A DNA stretch of 64,000 nucleotides from Certhia americana (taxonomy: Eukaryota; Chordata; Aves; Passeriformes; Certhiidae): the NCBI GenBank assembly GCA_018697195.1, contig CM031858.1, positions 133,805,715-133,869,714 of the forward strand, in the 5' to 3' direction. Under the pieces are notes generated by a model, which was not told the origin of the DNA, made no database searches, and worked only from the letters and a program-made list of their open reading frames with translations. Positions 14,601 to 27,535 of the stretch are shown piece by piece (the first letter of the stretch is position 1; each line of letters starts with the position of its first letter). Position numbers and translations under genes: made by a program.

Positions 14601-17450
14601 ATAAGTACAGTGGTTTTATTTCTCAGTTAGCAGTTCTCTAAAATCATAGTACATGATTTAAGGGCTACTGAATACTCAAGCAAAATAAAGGAGGACAAAA
14701 TAATTTATACTGTTAGTCCAGTTTTCTTATCTGTGATGTCCTTGATTTAAGGAAAAAACAAAGTGAAACAAACATATTACTTAAATAATTGATAATTGTA
14801 GAATAGGAATTGATACTTGCAGTCACCTCTTTTGTTCAGCAGTTTTTTCCACATTAAAACTCTTTTCCTCATACAAATTGAAATTAACCCTGCTGCAATG
14901 CTGAATTTTTGCTGAATTACTTATATAGAATAAAAATTTATTGTTTCATATGTCTATGCCAGGTTCAAAGCAAAATTGTTATCAGTGGTGACTCTAATTA
15001 TATTACTACAGATTTCTTTTAATTCTGTTGATACAAGCCTGCAGTCAGTGAATTCATATTTTCAGATAAAATCTAATAGAGATCAACATCTGTTCTATCA
15101 GTCTCATGCTTCAGTAAATTTACTAATCATCATTGTAAACTCAGTTCATATTCTTTGGAGGTATTTAGCTGGAATGTATTCTAATGGTTCAAAGTATGGT
15201 TTCTGTAAAACAAAATTGCAAGGCAAGGCTGAAATAAGTAATGTTTTACCTAGTGTATTCCTTAGATATGTGTACATAGATAGATGTACTTCAGAACAAT
15301 TTTTTTAAAATCATATTGATCAAATGAAATAAACACCTTTTCTATTTATCAAAGTAGGCTCTTTAGATTAATTAACTTGTGAATTGTGCACTGGTTGCTT
15401 ACATTCTTCATCTTTTTTTGAGTGGGTGAGAAACTAAGGAGAAAGGAACTGACAAATCATTAATCTAGTATAAAACTAGACAGCACAGAGGAACTGTAAA
15501 AAGAGATCTTGGTGAAAACTGGAACTGCTTAGAAGTCAAATAAATCCCTTTTTTCAATAAGAGAGCCATAGCTGCTTTGAAGAATGTGCAAAATGAATTC
15601 TCCTGCCCAGTATGACTCAGCAAAAGCAGAAGTTGTAAGCAGAGAATGAAGAGTTAAATCATTGCCAGCTAGTGTGTTAAAACCACAGCCAAAACTTTTG
15701 CAGATTTTTCAGTATGGCAAAGGAAGTCTTTAGAAATGCATTCCTAGATGAGAGAGCAGAACCCTCCCTGTGAGAAATGCAGGCAGTTGCACAGCAAGTT
15801 TTCTGGGTTCATTGCACTCATGGGGCTTTGGGTACAAGGTCCAGAGTGTGCTCAGCTCAGCTCCTGGCAGCTTGGGAACTCTTTGGCAAGGTTCTTTATC
15901 TGCTCCCTGTCACTGTTGTTTTAAAACAAGTGCCTTGACTGTTTGTTGAATGCAACACAGAAATAGAAAATTTCAAATAGTAGAAGAATTATTCTTAAAT
16001 GATCACTCAGGGACCCACAAATGCAGTTTCCCTGACAGAAGCCATATAGTAAAGGAGAGATGAAGCTATGTTCAGTGTATTTGATGAGGTCTCTAATGAG
16101 AAGCCCTGTATCTTTCATGGCTTTTGAGACAAAGTTCTGGTGGAAAATGACCATTTTTTCCTTCTCTGAATTATTCTCTCTTTTATTAAAAGGATCACAT
16201 TTTAATTTAAGCAAAATTACAATATGTGCAGGAGAGATGTTTTCAGTTTGAGTTTTCCATTCAACTTTATTACTTGAAAATTTATAGGAAAGAGAGAACA
16301 AAATTTTAAAGTATTGTCTAATAAATTATAATTAGGTCTTGAAAGTAGATGGCAAATAGTCAGTTTTCAAGTAACTTATGGCTCAGGCCCAGAGACCATT
16401 ATTTAATTGACCCAAATTATCATTTTTTAGTTGACCCAAAGCTTCTGATAAATAATACTCTTCAAGTAAATTATTTGATTCAGATAGTCAAACACAACTT
16501 TAGATGGATATTTTCATGGAAGTTTTCTCACTTTTAAATGTGTATTCTGTTAGTCTGAGAAAAAGATTCAGCAGGAGGGTCTGACATCTAGCTTCGACAG
16601 TGATATAAATACTTTAAATATTACTATGTTTTTTAATGTCTCTGACTTCTTAAATGTGATGGATAATTAATTTTTTAAATTTACTTTTCTACAGTATATT
16701 TGGGCCAATTTTCTAAAATCCTAAATCAAAGAGTGTTTTCTCTTAAGGAAGGATAAAAATGAATGTCAAAGACTTTCAAGATATTTAGTTCCATTATGGA
16801 AATCACAACCATCAAAGCTGAATACCTGTCTTATATTCTTCTGTGTTATATCTCTAAGCACTTAATTCTACTGTGATGTGGGGGAGTTGAATAATTTAAC
16901 TTTATGAGCAGGACTACAGATTACAGTCAATCTATTTGCTTTTCCATAATATTAGTGATATCTGTAGTGCACTGCAAATAAGGTTTCCATCAGTGTAGAA
17001 TTATGGGTCATGTATTAAAAGGCCAAATGTCATTTATTGATAAACTACAATAAAAAATAAATATACAGTAATAGATAGAAAAAATGCATTTCATATTCTG
17101 TACCTGAAAAAAAAATTATAACATGTTCCTGACAAAGAGATTTTTGCCAGTTCTAGATTTTTTTAACCATAAAGGAGATTTTATGTTATGGTTGTTTCAA
17201 ACAAGTAGCAATCACAATGGCCTGGAGGATTTTTCAGTGAAGGTATGATAACCTTTTCAGAAAAAAACCTTTCTGACAAGAGGTATTCAGTGCTGAGTTC
17301 AGCTGGCAGCTGGAGGGTGCATATCACACCCTTAAAGTTCCTTTAGCTTTTAAAGTTCAGGGTAGTGGCAAGAGTAGCCATTTTCTATGGTATATCCAGC
17401 TGGAGGTACTTGATGAAAGGGTTTTATTAAGGTATCATTAAGGTAGTTAA

Positions 17451-17470
17451 TGGTGAGAAATGGTGAGAAA
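17451..17470. repeat. 10-bp perfect tandem duplication
   Basis: TGGTGAGAAA occurs twice head to tail. It looks like a local slippage duplication with no evident function. Confidence 0.8.
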
Positions 17471-18678
17471 TGGATTAAACAGATGCTCATGAAGGTGAAT
17501 TAGCTAGTGATCTAAAAATAGCAGCAGATTTTTAATAGTAGGGGCAGGCCATAAGTTTTCATCAGTACTGGTGCCCTCCAACTGTGATTTCATAACTCTG
17601 ATTTAAAATGTATAGCATTCATTGTGCAACTCTGTATATGGCAGGTATTTTTAAAATTAAAAAGATGTTGGAGAATAAGGGGTGGTGGTGGGGGGTAATT
17701 GTGCTGTGATAACCAGTAAAGACCATGGCAGACTTTAACACTGGTTGAGAGGGCAGGATGAGCCCTTTCCTGATAGAATGTTTCTGGCTAGTCAGGTGTA
17801 CAGGTACAGTTAATTTATTTCTGATGGACAGGACTTCAACTTCTGGTTAGTTCAGTAGCTTCAGTAGTGAAGTTAGATTACTTCAACAGGAATGAAATTA
17901 ATTAATAAGGGGGTTTGATAATGTCAGTCAACATAGGCCAGGAATTAAATTAGTTACTTTTTCTATCAGGCTGCTTTCTCTGAAGAAAAGCACTGTATTT
18001 TCAGGTAGTTCCTTTTTCTTGCATGTGTCATAGTAGTTGCTACACGCAGGGAAGCCATGCAAAGCTTTGTTCTTCATGAAAGGTTGGAGTATATTGAGGA
18101 CCCAGCTGGTCTTCACATTATTGTCAGCCATAGATGTGAATTATAGAAAGATGTGAATACATGTGATGTTTCCTATATTTATGTCTTGAATGGAGGAAGG
18201 AAAGTGATTGTTTGTAGTAAATGTAGCCCACAAAGTTAGAAAATGTTTGTGCAAGTGGTAGAAAAATACAATGATAAATCAACATATCCTCCTGTCATTA
18301 ACAAAGTTCGTGCCAGAAAAAATAGGTGTATTTTTTAGTAAGTCTTGTGCCAGTTCATCTGATGGTGATTTCCTTAATAGGAATACATTTTCCTCAGCAA
18401 AAAGTCTTAGACAATGTCTTTACTTATCCAGAAATCCATCTTTTTTGTCCCTCTCAGCCTTCCCTCTGAGACATTCTAGCGATAAAGTCATCAGAAGACA
18501 GTTGCATCCATATGAGGGCACTGTGACATGGAGCGATATATTAATTTATTTATATATATCTACACACACACATGTTTTGTGTATGTTTATATAATCTTCT
18601 ATTTTAGCTAAACCAATTTTTACTGTTGTGTTGTTTGTATTGGTGTAGATACAAGTATGTAAATGTTTAATACTGAAG

Positions 18679-18684
18679 CATTTG
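18679..18684. repeat. Left target-site duplication of the solo LTR
   Basis: CATTTG is repeated exactly at 19017-19022, directly abutting the TG...CA ends of the LTR. Six base pairs is the size typical of alpharetroviral/class II (ERVK-like) integration. Confidence 0.75.
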
Positions 18685-19016
18685 TGTGTCACTGTGCATG
18701 GTCATGAGACAGCATGGACTCCAATTCAGAAGGAAACAGCAAGAAAAGTAACTTTATTAAAAATGGCACGCACTTTTATGGTGTGCTCCATGGGTTAAAC
18801 ACGGGTTGGTTAACCCAAGAAAACAATAGTCTTATTGGAGAAGAAGGAACCAACACCCCTTGAAAAACAGTCTTGCAAAACAGCACTTGTTTTTCCTGCA
18901 TGGCATTTCCCAAAACACCAGGTGTAGTGCTTTGCTTACATTCTTTCTTCAGCTTTTCCCAGGCTAGTCCTGAGAAAAGCTGAGAACTGCTTTTTCCTGT
19001 TCACAGCAAGTGTTCA
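18685..19016 (-). mobile_element. Solo LTR of an ERVK-like endogenous retrovirus (antisense)
   Basis: This is a 332-bp element with TG...CA termini and an identical 6-bp CATTTG duplication on both sides. Read on the minus strand it shows an ordered LTR promoter: a CCAAT box (18838-18834), a TATA-like ATAAAA (about 18779-18774) and an AATAAA signal (18758-18753), followed by a U5-like tail. The short TATA to AATAAA spacing means the polyadenylation signal lies in or just before R. No gag, pol or env sequence is present, so this is a recombined solo LTR. The preserved duplication suggests a fairly young insertion. It is antisense to RIMS2, so its signals would not terminate the gene transcript. 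Family assignment is inferred from architecture. Confidence 0.8.
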
Positions 19017-19022
19017 CATTTG
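19017..19022. repeat. Right target-site duplication of the solo LTR
   Basis: An exact second copy of CATTTG, immediately after the CA end of the LTR, pairs with 18679-18684. Confidence 0.75.
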
Positions 19023-21506
19023 TGCAGTCAGATTGCTCCAAGGCACACGTGAGATTTGTCAAACTAGAATCTGTATGGCTTTGTGTGTTGCACTGTTCAT
19101 CATGGAGGTGATCCCATAAACCATATGTACTAGAGTGTTTTAATGCTTTGAAGGATCAAATTGATGCAAAAAATGTGGCTCTGAAGACACATGATCTATA
19201 GGTTATATAGACGGAGGATACACAGTGTGGATATTAACAGTATAATATGTGTACATTGCGTGTACACATATTTGTCTCTACCTTGCAATCAGATTCCCAT
19301 GAATGAATGCCTGTGTCTGATGAGTGCTGATTTTTCCTGTGTGTGGGAATTGGGCAGGGGAAGTTATGCATGCTTTTGCTGTAGCCATGACACAAATTTT
19401 CAGGGATTGAGTAATTTCCTATTGGAGCAATTTATTTTGGGATGGGGCATAATTTTTATCATCTGAAGTATTTAAGTGAAAAATATATATCTTCCTTAAA
19501 ACATTATTCATCTAATCTCTGTTGTCTTAATGAAGCTTCTATGTCTTTGCAAACTGTCTGCATTTGGGTAGTTCTGCTGTTCTAATTGTCCCTTCCCGAT
19601 GGCAATTCTGGTTTTAGCCTTATGAAACTCTGTTCATGTCACATTAGAGTGATTCAAGTTGAGTCCCCAGTGGCAGATACTGTAAAGATTTTGTAAAATT
19701 TACAGAGGTTATAATTTGATACTAACATGCCACTGCAACAAGACATAGGGCATCTTAGCTTCACCATAAGCAAATAGGCATCTGCATGATGCTTATAGAA
19801 CTTGCCATGCTTCACACAAAGGGTTTCATTTTTACAAGATTGAATTAATTTTCTCATTTGTAGATGCCATTACAAAGCTAAAGTACTTTACTATTTACAA
19901 GACAATAGTGGGTCCAATTCTTTAATAATTTAATAATCAGTTTAATAATTCTATATGGTAACTAAAACAGTACAGGATGCCAGTTTGCCAGTCACCCCAC
20001 ATGCCACACACACTGTGCAGTGACAGTTGTGGTTTTTCCTTGCTGGGCTGAGACTTAATTTCCTTTCTGTCTGTGAAAAGAATGTTTTCACTCCTATCAG
20101 CTAGACCGAGCCCTTTATACTTTCCTGGGCAACAAGGAGAACCTCTTTCTCCTTCTCCCCTTCATTAAGTTGAAAGTGTTTCTTTTCTTCTTCTAGGACA
20201 ACTGGACAACAACAGGGTTTTGTATTTGTTTGATGTTTTTTCCTGTCCTTCTAAACATTAGGCAGGATCTCCTGGTTGCTGCCTGCAAGGCTACCCTTCA
20301 GAATTAGTGGTCATTTTGTGAGTGTAAAAAACATTTTAGTAGGAACATTAATTATAAAGGTAGAACTAAATATAAGAAGAAAGGACTAACAACACAAAAA
20401 TAGTTTATCATGTGTATTTTCATTACTTAAAGTTTGACTTGATCTATATTATCCCAGAGAAGGCCCACCTCACAGTCTCTTTCATCAAGGATCTTGCTGC
20501 AGTTTCCTGCAGGTGACTTCTTCAGATCCATGTAGGGTGAAAAGCCTAGCAAGAATCAGGACCTGTCTGGAAAGTAGCATTTTACTTGCTTATTACCCTG
20601 TAAGGATTGATAAAGGCAAGATTTGAAGATCCATTTTGGGTTTTTTCCTGTTTAACTGATCTCTTCTAATCACATAGCAAACAATGTTGTGTCAAACAGA
20701 AAACATAACATTCCTTGTATGTTTCAGACACACCCTTTATGAAAATATTATGTATAAATGAATCACATACCATCCTCTGAAGCTTCAGTAGTTGTCTATA
20801 GTTAGATGGTGTCAATGACATCAAAGAGTCAATGGCACAGGAACTCCATTCTGGTATTTGTCTCGCTGAAATGCTTGGACTAATACTGCTACCATCCATA
20901 TAGAGATGGGAAGGATTCTTTTCTCAACTTAGGCAGCACTTTGAAACTCTTTCCCTTCACAACACAAAAAAATGGTTTGTTTTCTCAGTTCAGGACTTCT
21001 GAGTTCATCTGATTTAGACAAATTTAGCTGCCATTGAATCTTTGTTTTCTGCCCTTGGCACAAACTATAGTTTTATAGGAACTGAAATGTGTGTTTTTGA
21101 GCAGTAGCATCTGCTAAAAGAGTAAACTAACTGAATGATCCTCCTATCCCTAATTTCCATGGTGATTATAAAACTCTATGAAATAGAAGTATATGGTCAA
21201 GTTATATTGTTGTATGATTACAAGGGATAACAAAATTCTGGTACTTGTAAAGCAGTCATGACTACAAAGTAGCCTAAGTATTTGTACTCTATATTTTATG
21301 AAGTCATATCAGCTGGTTTTTATTCAAACTGTGCACCATAAGCAGTTTTATAGCATGATATGCTTTCTTTAATTTAGTACAGAGAATGTGAGAGCACATT
21401 CACAAAGAAATGCAATGAGTGGGGTTTTTTTCCATCAGCTGGTCATTTTATCTTTTAACTAGCATTAGCTGTATATTTCTGCTACATGAAATATTCACAG
21501 AATTCA

Positions 21507-21535
21507 CTTTCTGCTTTCTTGCCATGATTATTTAG
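21507..21535 (+). promoter_or_regulatory. RIMS2: 3' splice site of the large RIMS2 exon
   Basis: A C/T-rich stretch ends in ATTTAG at 21535. The tract is interrupted by purines near its end, so the acceptor is ordinary rather than strong. The first exon base (21536) completes a codon begun in the preceding exon, and the frame then opens without a stop through the exon. Confidence 0.85.
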
Positions 21536-22461
21536 GAAAAGAAGCCCTTCAATATCAAGAGAACAGAGCAGAAGATACGACCAAAGGGACGAGAGAGACG
21601 AATACTCACAGTATGCTACATCAGACAGTGCGATGCCCAGGTCACCCTCAGATTATTCTGATAGGCGGTCACAGCGTGGGCCTCAGTTGTATGAAGAACC
21701 TGAACTGGGTGATTATAGAGATTCCAACAGAAGGAGCCGCAGGCGTTCCAAGGAGTATCCGGTAGAAGAAGAAGATGTGCAAAGCAGGGAAGACTATGAA
21801 AGGCAAAGGAGGGAAGAGGAATACCAGGCACGGTACCGGAGTGATCCTAATTTGGCTCGTTATCCAGTCAAGCCACAGCCGTATGAGGAACAAATGCGTA
21901 TCCATGCTGAAGTGTCCCGAGCACGTCATGAACGGAGGCATAGCGATGTCTCACTGGCAAATACAGAGTTGGAAGATTCTCGGATGTCCATGCTCAGGAT
22001 GGAACGGCCATCAAGACAAAGATCAGTGTCTGAGCGCAGGGCTGCCATGGAAAATCAGCGTTCATACTCTATGGAAAGAACTCGAGAGGCTCAGGGACCA
22101 AGTCCCAATCGTCAGAGGACCACAAATCATAGCCCTCCTACACCTAGGAGGAGTCCAATTCCTCTGGAAAGACCAGACATGAGGCGCTCTGATTCTTTAA
22201 GGAAACAGCACCATTTGGATCCCAGTTCTGCTGTCCGGAAAACAAAACGTGAAAAGATGGAGACCATGTTACGGAATGATTCACTCAGCTCAGACCAGTC
22301 TGAATCTGTCAGACCTCCACCACCAAAGCCCCATAAAACGAAAAAAGGAGGTAAAATGCGCCAGGTTTCATTAAGTAGCTCAGAAGAAGAATTGGCCTCT
22401 ACTCCAGAATATACAAGTTGTGATGATGTAGAGATTGAAAGTGAAAGTGTTAGTGAAAAAG
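21536..22461 (+). CDS. RIMS2: RIMS2 internal exon: Ser/Arg-rich linker upstream of the PDZ domain
   Basis: This exon encodes part of RIM2, the active-zone scaffold that couples Rab3 vesicles, Munc13, calcium channels and RIM-binding protein. It supplies 308 full codons plus split codons at both ends (one base at the 5' end, one at the 3' end). The translation closely matches the RIM2 linker as I recall it: an Arg/Ser/Glu-rich start, the block YRSDPNLARYPVKPQPYEEQ (exon residues about 100-119), SRARHERRHSDVSLAN (127-142), RQRSVSER (160-167), SPPTPRRSP (199-207), a basic KTKREK (235-240), PPPPKP (260-265) and a Ser/Glu tail ending SESVSEK. The arginine-directed serines suit basophilic kinases, and the acidic tail suits CK2-type kinases. 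RIMS1 is excluded because its pre-PDZ linker differs. At 926 nt it is far longer than a typical vertebrate internal exon. The donor GGTAAGAT at 22461/22462 is good. Confidence 0.95.
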
Positions 22462-23795
22462 GTAAGATTTCTAATTTTTTGATTATCTCAACATGTAAGT
22501 TTGGTTTGGTTTCCATTACTTTGGACATTTATTTTAGCTATTCAAATTGATTGTAACCACACATCTACAGCCCTTCACAGATGACTCAACTTTGTTGTGG
22601 TGGGAATTGGGATTTTTTTTCTGATTTTGTGTTTCATTTACATAAATTTAATGATTTACGTGGGAAACAATCACAGCTCCTATAAGTATTTGGATAAGTT
22701 AAAAGAAAAAACATGCCTACTGAAAAACCTGTCAATGAAATCTGCAAAGTATCTAAAGCTGGGCTGTCATGTAAGGCCATGGTTTCCTGTCCATTAATAC
22801 CAGATTTGCGTGCTGGATCACAATGAGTGCATATTTGATCTGGATCAAGTGTGGGCGCATGACCGCGTTTTTGTTGAATTAACTGGAGCACATGATACAG
22901 ACCTTATGCCAGTTTCATGCTGTCTGCTGCAGGTTAAAGAAAGTCTGAGCTGGAAAAAGACTTGTGTGTATAAAGTTTGCCCAATGAAGTTTCGAAACAA
23001 GTTTAAAATGACTGATGAATTTAAACCAATGGAGATTTCTTTCTCTTGTGGTGCTATGTTGATTTTATTGTTTTAGTGCTTTTTAGAAATAGTTTTGGTG
23101 TTACTTCAATGTCAGAAAGAAAACTAAGATTGATTGAAATGGCTTCCCTGCCTGTAAAAAAAAAAATTTATAATTTAAATATGAGAGTATTAGGGACCAT
23201 GAGATTTAAACTAAATCAAATGAATATTATTAGTTTGCTTACCTTCATGTATGTTGTTTTAAGCTTTTTTTTGAGTTATTCTTATACTGGTGAACCTTTA
23301 ATACTTCTCCTGAATGGTCATCTGCTGTTGTGGATTAGGAATACAAAATTTACTACTATTCACTATTATTATTATTAATATTGCTATCAAATTGGTTCTG
23401 AAGCAAGTAATTAACTTGAATAATTGAGAAAACTTGAGTAATAAAGAAATAACTCTGAATTTTCATATGTCAATATCCACAACCATGGCCTGATAAGTAA
23501 GGAGCACGATAGTGTAGATTGGAAGGAAATTTCACCAGGTCAAAACAGAAAGTTGCATGTACTTATGTGAAACAACTGTGCTGAAACCTTGACCCCCTTA
23601 GTCTTTCTGATGAGGAAAAGACTTATACCAACTTTGTGACATACATGATTTGCTCTTAGAAGCAACCCTGAGGAAAGTAGGACCAATCAATACCTGGGAA
23701 ATAGTAACAAAATGTTTATTTAAGGCAATTCAGTGTAGGAAATGTATTTTTTGTACACATACGACACAAAGCATATACATTTAGAATTATATAAG

Positions 23796-23895
23796 CATGG
23801 AATCATTTAGGTTGGAAAAGATCTGCAAGATTATTGATTACCACTAATTTAGCACTTCCATGGCTTCTAACACATCAGTAACCCTTGTGTCTGCT
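23796..23895 (-). mobile_element. CR1 LINE 3'-end fragment (antisense)
   Basis: The + strand reads GGAATCATTTAGGTTGGAAA, the reverse complement of the conserved CR1 3' terminus. It is followed by a diverged stretch consistent with adjacent CR1 3' sequence. The homology fades after about 23850, so the right limit is approximate. Confidence 0.65.
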
Positions 23896-26892
23896 GCTGC
23901 ATGGCTCTCTCCCCCCTACCTCCATGGGGACAGCAGAATGAAGGATCCCACTAGCGCAATGTCTCTCAGACAAGGAAATGTTGCTGCCTGGTTGATATAT
24001 AAAAAATCTAGTTTCATGCCTTTCTGCTTCAGACTTAGTTTAGAGCTCTGTCAATGATCCTTGCTAATGCCTGAGAAAAATCCTTTTCGTGTTTTGAGAC
24101 TGGCAACCCTCATTTGTCATCAGCAGGCCTGGTGTCATGCAAACTGTAAACATGATCAAAACCCCACAAAATTCTGCTGGTGATATCAGGCTCAGAGTCA
24201 AGTATTGGTCTGCTAGATCTCCCTTTCTTCCCTCATTTCCTGCAACTGGGAGAACAGAGGAGAAACCCACTTGTACTCCTGATTCCTTAACCCATCATCC
24301 TAAAGCCCTGATGTCTCTCTTTGCCATTGGACTTCTTATTACCACTTTGCTGCCTACCTGAAAAATTCATGATGGCTGAGGGCCTTTCCAGGATGGGAAC
24401 CTTTCCCTTCACAGCTGAGTCTCAGGGATGCACCAGGCTTTGCCAAGAAGTGAGTCAGGTCTACATATTGGGCCTTCTGCTCCCTTCAGATGGGAGTTTA
24501 AAACATGCTGTACAGTTCTCTGTCATAATAATGATCTTACAAACCTTACAGCTTTCACTTAAATAATTCTGCATTTTAAGTGTCAAAGAAAACATTCTTA
24601 TTGCTAACAATAGTTTATAATAATGACAACGTCATGTCTGTCCTGATTTCGGAGGTAGTGAAGGATGCTAGGTATTTGTTATATAAATCAGTTAAAAAAG
24701 CTTGAAATGATTTTGCAGGGAAAAAAACCCAAACCTCCATACTATGCTTTGTTGATCTTGATTGAATTTGTGTAAGCACTTTGTCATGACACATGGAATG
24801 TAACTGTGTCAATGTGGCCTAGCGCTGGCCTGCGGCTGGAACCAAGGTGGAGAATAGCCTTGGTTTTCATAAAGGAAAAGAGCAACTGCTTGAACTGGGG
24901 AAAGATGTGACTGCTTCTGACTTTGTCTGGGGGTCCTGGGCTGGGAAGGAGTGACCATGCATAGGAGGAAGTCATTCCAGCAGTAACACCTGTACCTGGA
25001 ACCAGCTGGTGCCAGCCTGAGCAGCCCTGGTCACATAATTGAATAATAACCTCAGAGCCTCCTACTTCTCCCCTGCTCTTTAAACGCTGGAGTGGAATTT
25101 TTTGCAAAGAGGGACTGGGTCTCCCTGAGCAAGGAACTTGGACCTGGCAGCATTGACATGAAGGGCTGAGATGGTGTTTGGTGGGATGAGATGTGCTAAG
25201 ACCATGGTCAGAAGCTGATACTATGACAGACGAGTTGATTCTTTAGGAGCTCAGGAAACAATGCATGAGAACAGTGTTAACTGGAATAGCTGAGATTAAA
25301 AATGTGTTTACCTGAAACTTAGGTTGTACCAGAATTAGATGTATTTTCCAGAGTGAATTTTGTGCAGGTCTTCACAGACATTGGAACTCTCTTTACTGAC
25401 AAAACCGAACACCAGTTTAACAGATGGCCTCTGCCTTTTTCTTACTGTGTTACTCAATTTTTTCTGAAACTCACAATATTTTTCCACATTATGTAAGAGA
25501 CCCTTCTTCATTTTTGCTGTGAATACCAGGCTTCTGGAACTTCAAAGATGTCTCCATTTACAACACTTATTTGCTGGTCTGAGATCAGTGTAGCAGACAG
25601 TTCAAAGCTGTATCTCCATGACAGAACCTCCGGCCTGTATTAGGAAATACACTTTGGAGAGGGAAAAAAGAAGTTGCTCATGTGTTTTGGACAAAAATAT
25701 TAGGTATATTGCAATATTCCTTAGTAAGGAAAGATCAAAATTGCTTAAATTGTTAGAGAAAAACAATTCTTGAAATGCCAATATTTTTAATGAAATCATA
25801 AATTTTAAGTGACTGTAGAATAGATCCTACATCACTAAACTCTGGGATTATAATGACATATTTATAAAGGTTCTAGACTGTTCAAATCACCAACTATTTC
25901 TCAAAACCATCTCAGTTTACATGGTGCAGTTTGAAGGCCCTGAGAAATGTGGCTTATGAAGAGAACAGTTGTGGTGGTATTGTAGTAGAGTGCACATTGA
26001 ACTATGCCACCTACAGAGGTGGCAAATACAGCTGTATTTTGTGGTTCACAAGTTAGGCCAACCTTTCTACATTGCTTGTCCAATTTAAGTGTCTTTCATT
26101 GTGAGGGACAGTTAGAGTACTGTTTTACCTGCATGTTTAGTTAGATGTTTCTGTTCAATTCTAAGGAGCAGGACTTAGGGGAGGTTTGAAAGAGCCCCAT
26201 TAATTTGCTAGTCAGCATGAAGCAGATGTGAAGCAGAGTGCTACTGGATAATTCTGTGTATCCACAGGCTTTGCAGGTAAACTTAGAAAATCAGACACTG
26301 CCCATGTATTCCTTATGGCAATACTGTCACACCTGTAGTCTGCCAAAGGACCAATCTGAAGAGACTCAGGAAAGCTTGTGATCGCTGGGGTTGTTGTACC
26401 CCCACCCAGAACACAAGCAGGAGAGGTGACCTGCACAGAAGCTGGGGTTCTGTCTGCACCTTCCCCAAGCACTTGAGGGTCTTAAAATCCCTACAAATCT
26501 TTAAAAATGTCTCAAACTCTAGGGATTCAGCAAGAGAAAATCTCTACATGGAAGAAGATAATTCATTCATAGAAACCTAGGTGCGTGATAGTTCTAAATA
26601 TTGCCCTAATTTGTTCTAAATATAAAGTAGGACATAGTAGGTTCTCCAGTGATGATAAACAGTTCAGGCATACGCGCCTACCGTGCTCCCAGACACTTTT
26701 CAGAGCACCCTGTGAGAGGTATCTGTTTGCACAAATGGTGGTTGACATCTAATGTGGGTGGAATCTGTGGTGGGAAAGCCAAATGTGTTTGTGTTTTGTC
26801 AGTTCTTAAATTTAGTGTTTGCTTTCACTCTTATTTTATTAAAACACGATAGCTAGTTAGTTTTTATTATTGAAGAAACTCATATGCATAGA

Positions 26893-27535
26893 AAGATAGA
26901 ATCCTTTAGATTGGAAGAGATCTTTGGGATAAAGTCCAAGTGCTAACTTAAGTTCACCTCTAAATCAGTGTCACATCCATGCCTTTTAAATACCTCCAGG
27001 AATGGTGAATAAACTAGTTCCCTGAGCAGCCTGTTCCTGTTCTAGTGTTTGACACCCCTTTTGGAGAAGAATTTTTTTCCTTATATCCTGTCTAAATTTC
27101 CCCTGCCACAACATGAGGTCATTTTCTCTCATTCTGTTGCTTGCTACTTTGGAGAAGAGCCCCACACCCAGGTGGCTACCACTCCTCTCAGTTAGTTGTA
27201 GAGGGCAATAAAGTCCCCCACGAGCCTCCTTTTCTCCAGGATAAATATCCCCAATTCTCTCAGCCACTCCTCACAGAATTTGTGCTCCAGACCCTTCACC
27301 ACCTTTGTTACCCTTCTCTGGACTCATTCCAGCACTTCTGTCTTGCAGTGAGGGGTCCAAAACTAAACCCAGTGTTTAAAGTGCAGTGTCACCAGTGCTT
27401 GAGTAGAGGAGGCTGATCACTGCTCTCCCTGGTCACTATTGCTGATACCAGCCAGGATGTGACTGGCCTTCTTAGTCACCTAGGCATGCTGCCAGTTCAT
27501 ATTCAGACAGCTGTTCACCATACCCCCAACAAAAT
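26893..27535 (-). mobile_element. CR1 LINE, 5'-truncated (antisense)
   Basis: About 640 bp reads as the reverse complement of an avian CR1 3' portion. It begins with a diverged GATAGAATCCTTTAGATTGG terminus. It continues through the complements of the stretches describing the end of the reverse-transcriptase ORF, including CCTGAGCAGCCTGTTCC and TTCTCTGGACTCATTCCAGC. Numerous indels and stops make it inactive. 5' truncation is usual for CR1. No target duplication was sought beyond the immediate ends, and CR1 often makes none. Confidence 0.9.

Larger units (their letters stand above)
1..21535 (+). other. RIMS2: RIMS2 intron upstream of the large linker exon (3' portion)
   Basis: No coding exon could be recognised here. 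Apparent ORFs are short, lie on both strands and have no recognisable protein character. The stretch is AT-rich and ends in a moderately pyrimidine-rich tract and TTTAG acceptor at 21531-21535. Within it I can support an ERVL-like LTR (about 11320-11604), an antisense solo LTR (18685-19016), simple repeats (6941-6985, 7481-7496, 17451-17470) and a GC-richer block ending in a perfect donor consensus (about 1080-1446). I see nothing specific in the rest. The preceding RIMS2 exon lies outside the window. Confidence 0.85.

Noticed and set aside
17679..17695. G-rich stretch as a G-quadruplex
   Set aside because: Only two runs of three or more G are present, with GG pairs between, so a stable three-tier quadruplex is not supported.
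17928..18131. Minus-strand 67-codon ORF with fairly protein-like composition
   Set aside because: Short, isolated and unrecognised, with no associated promoter or homologue I could name.
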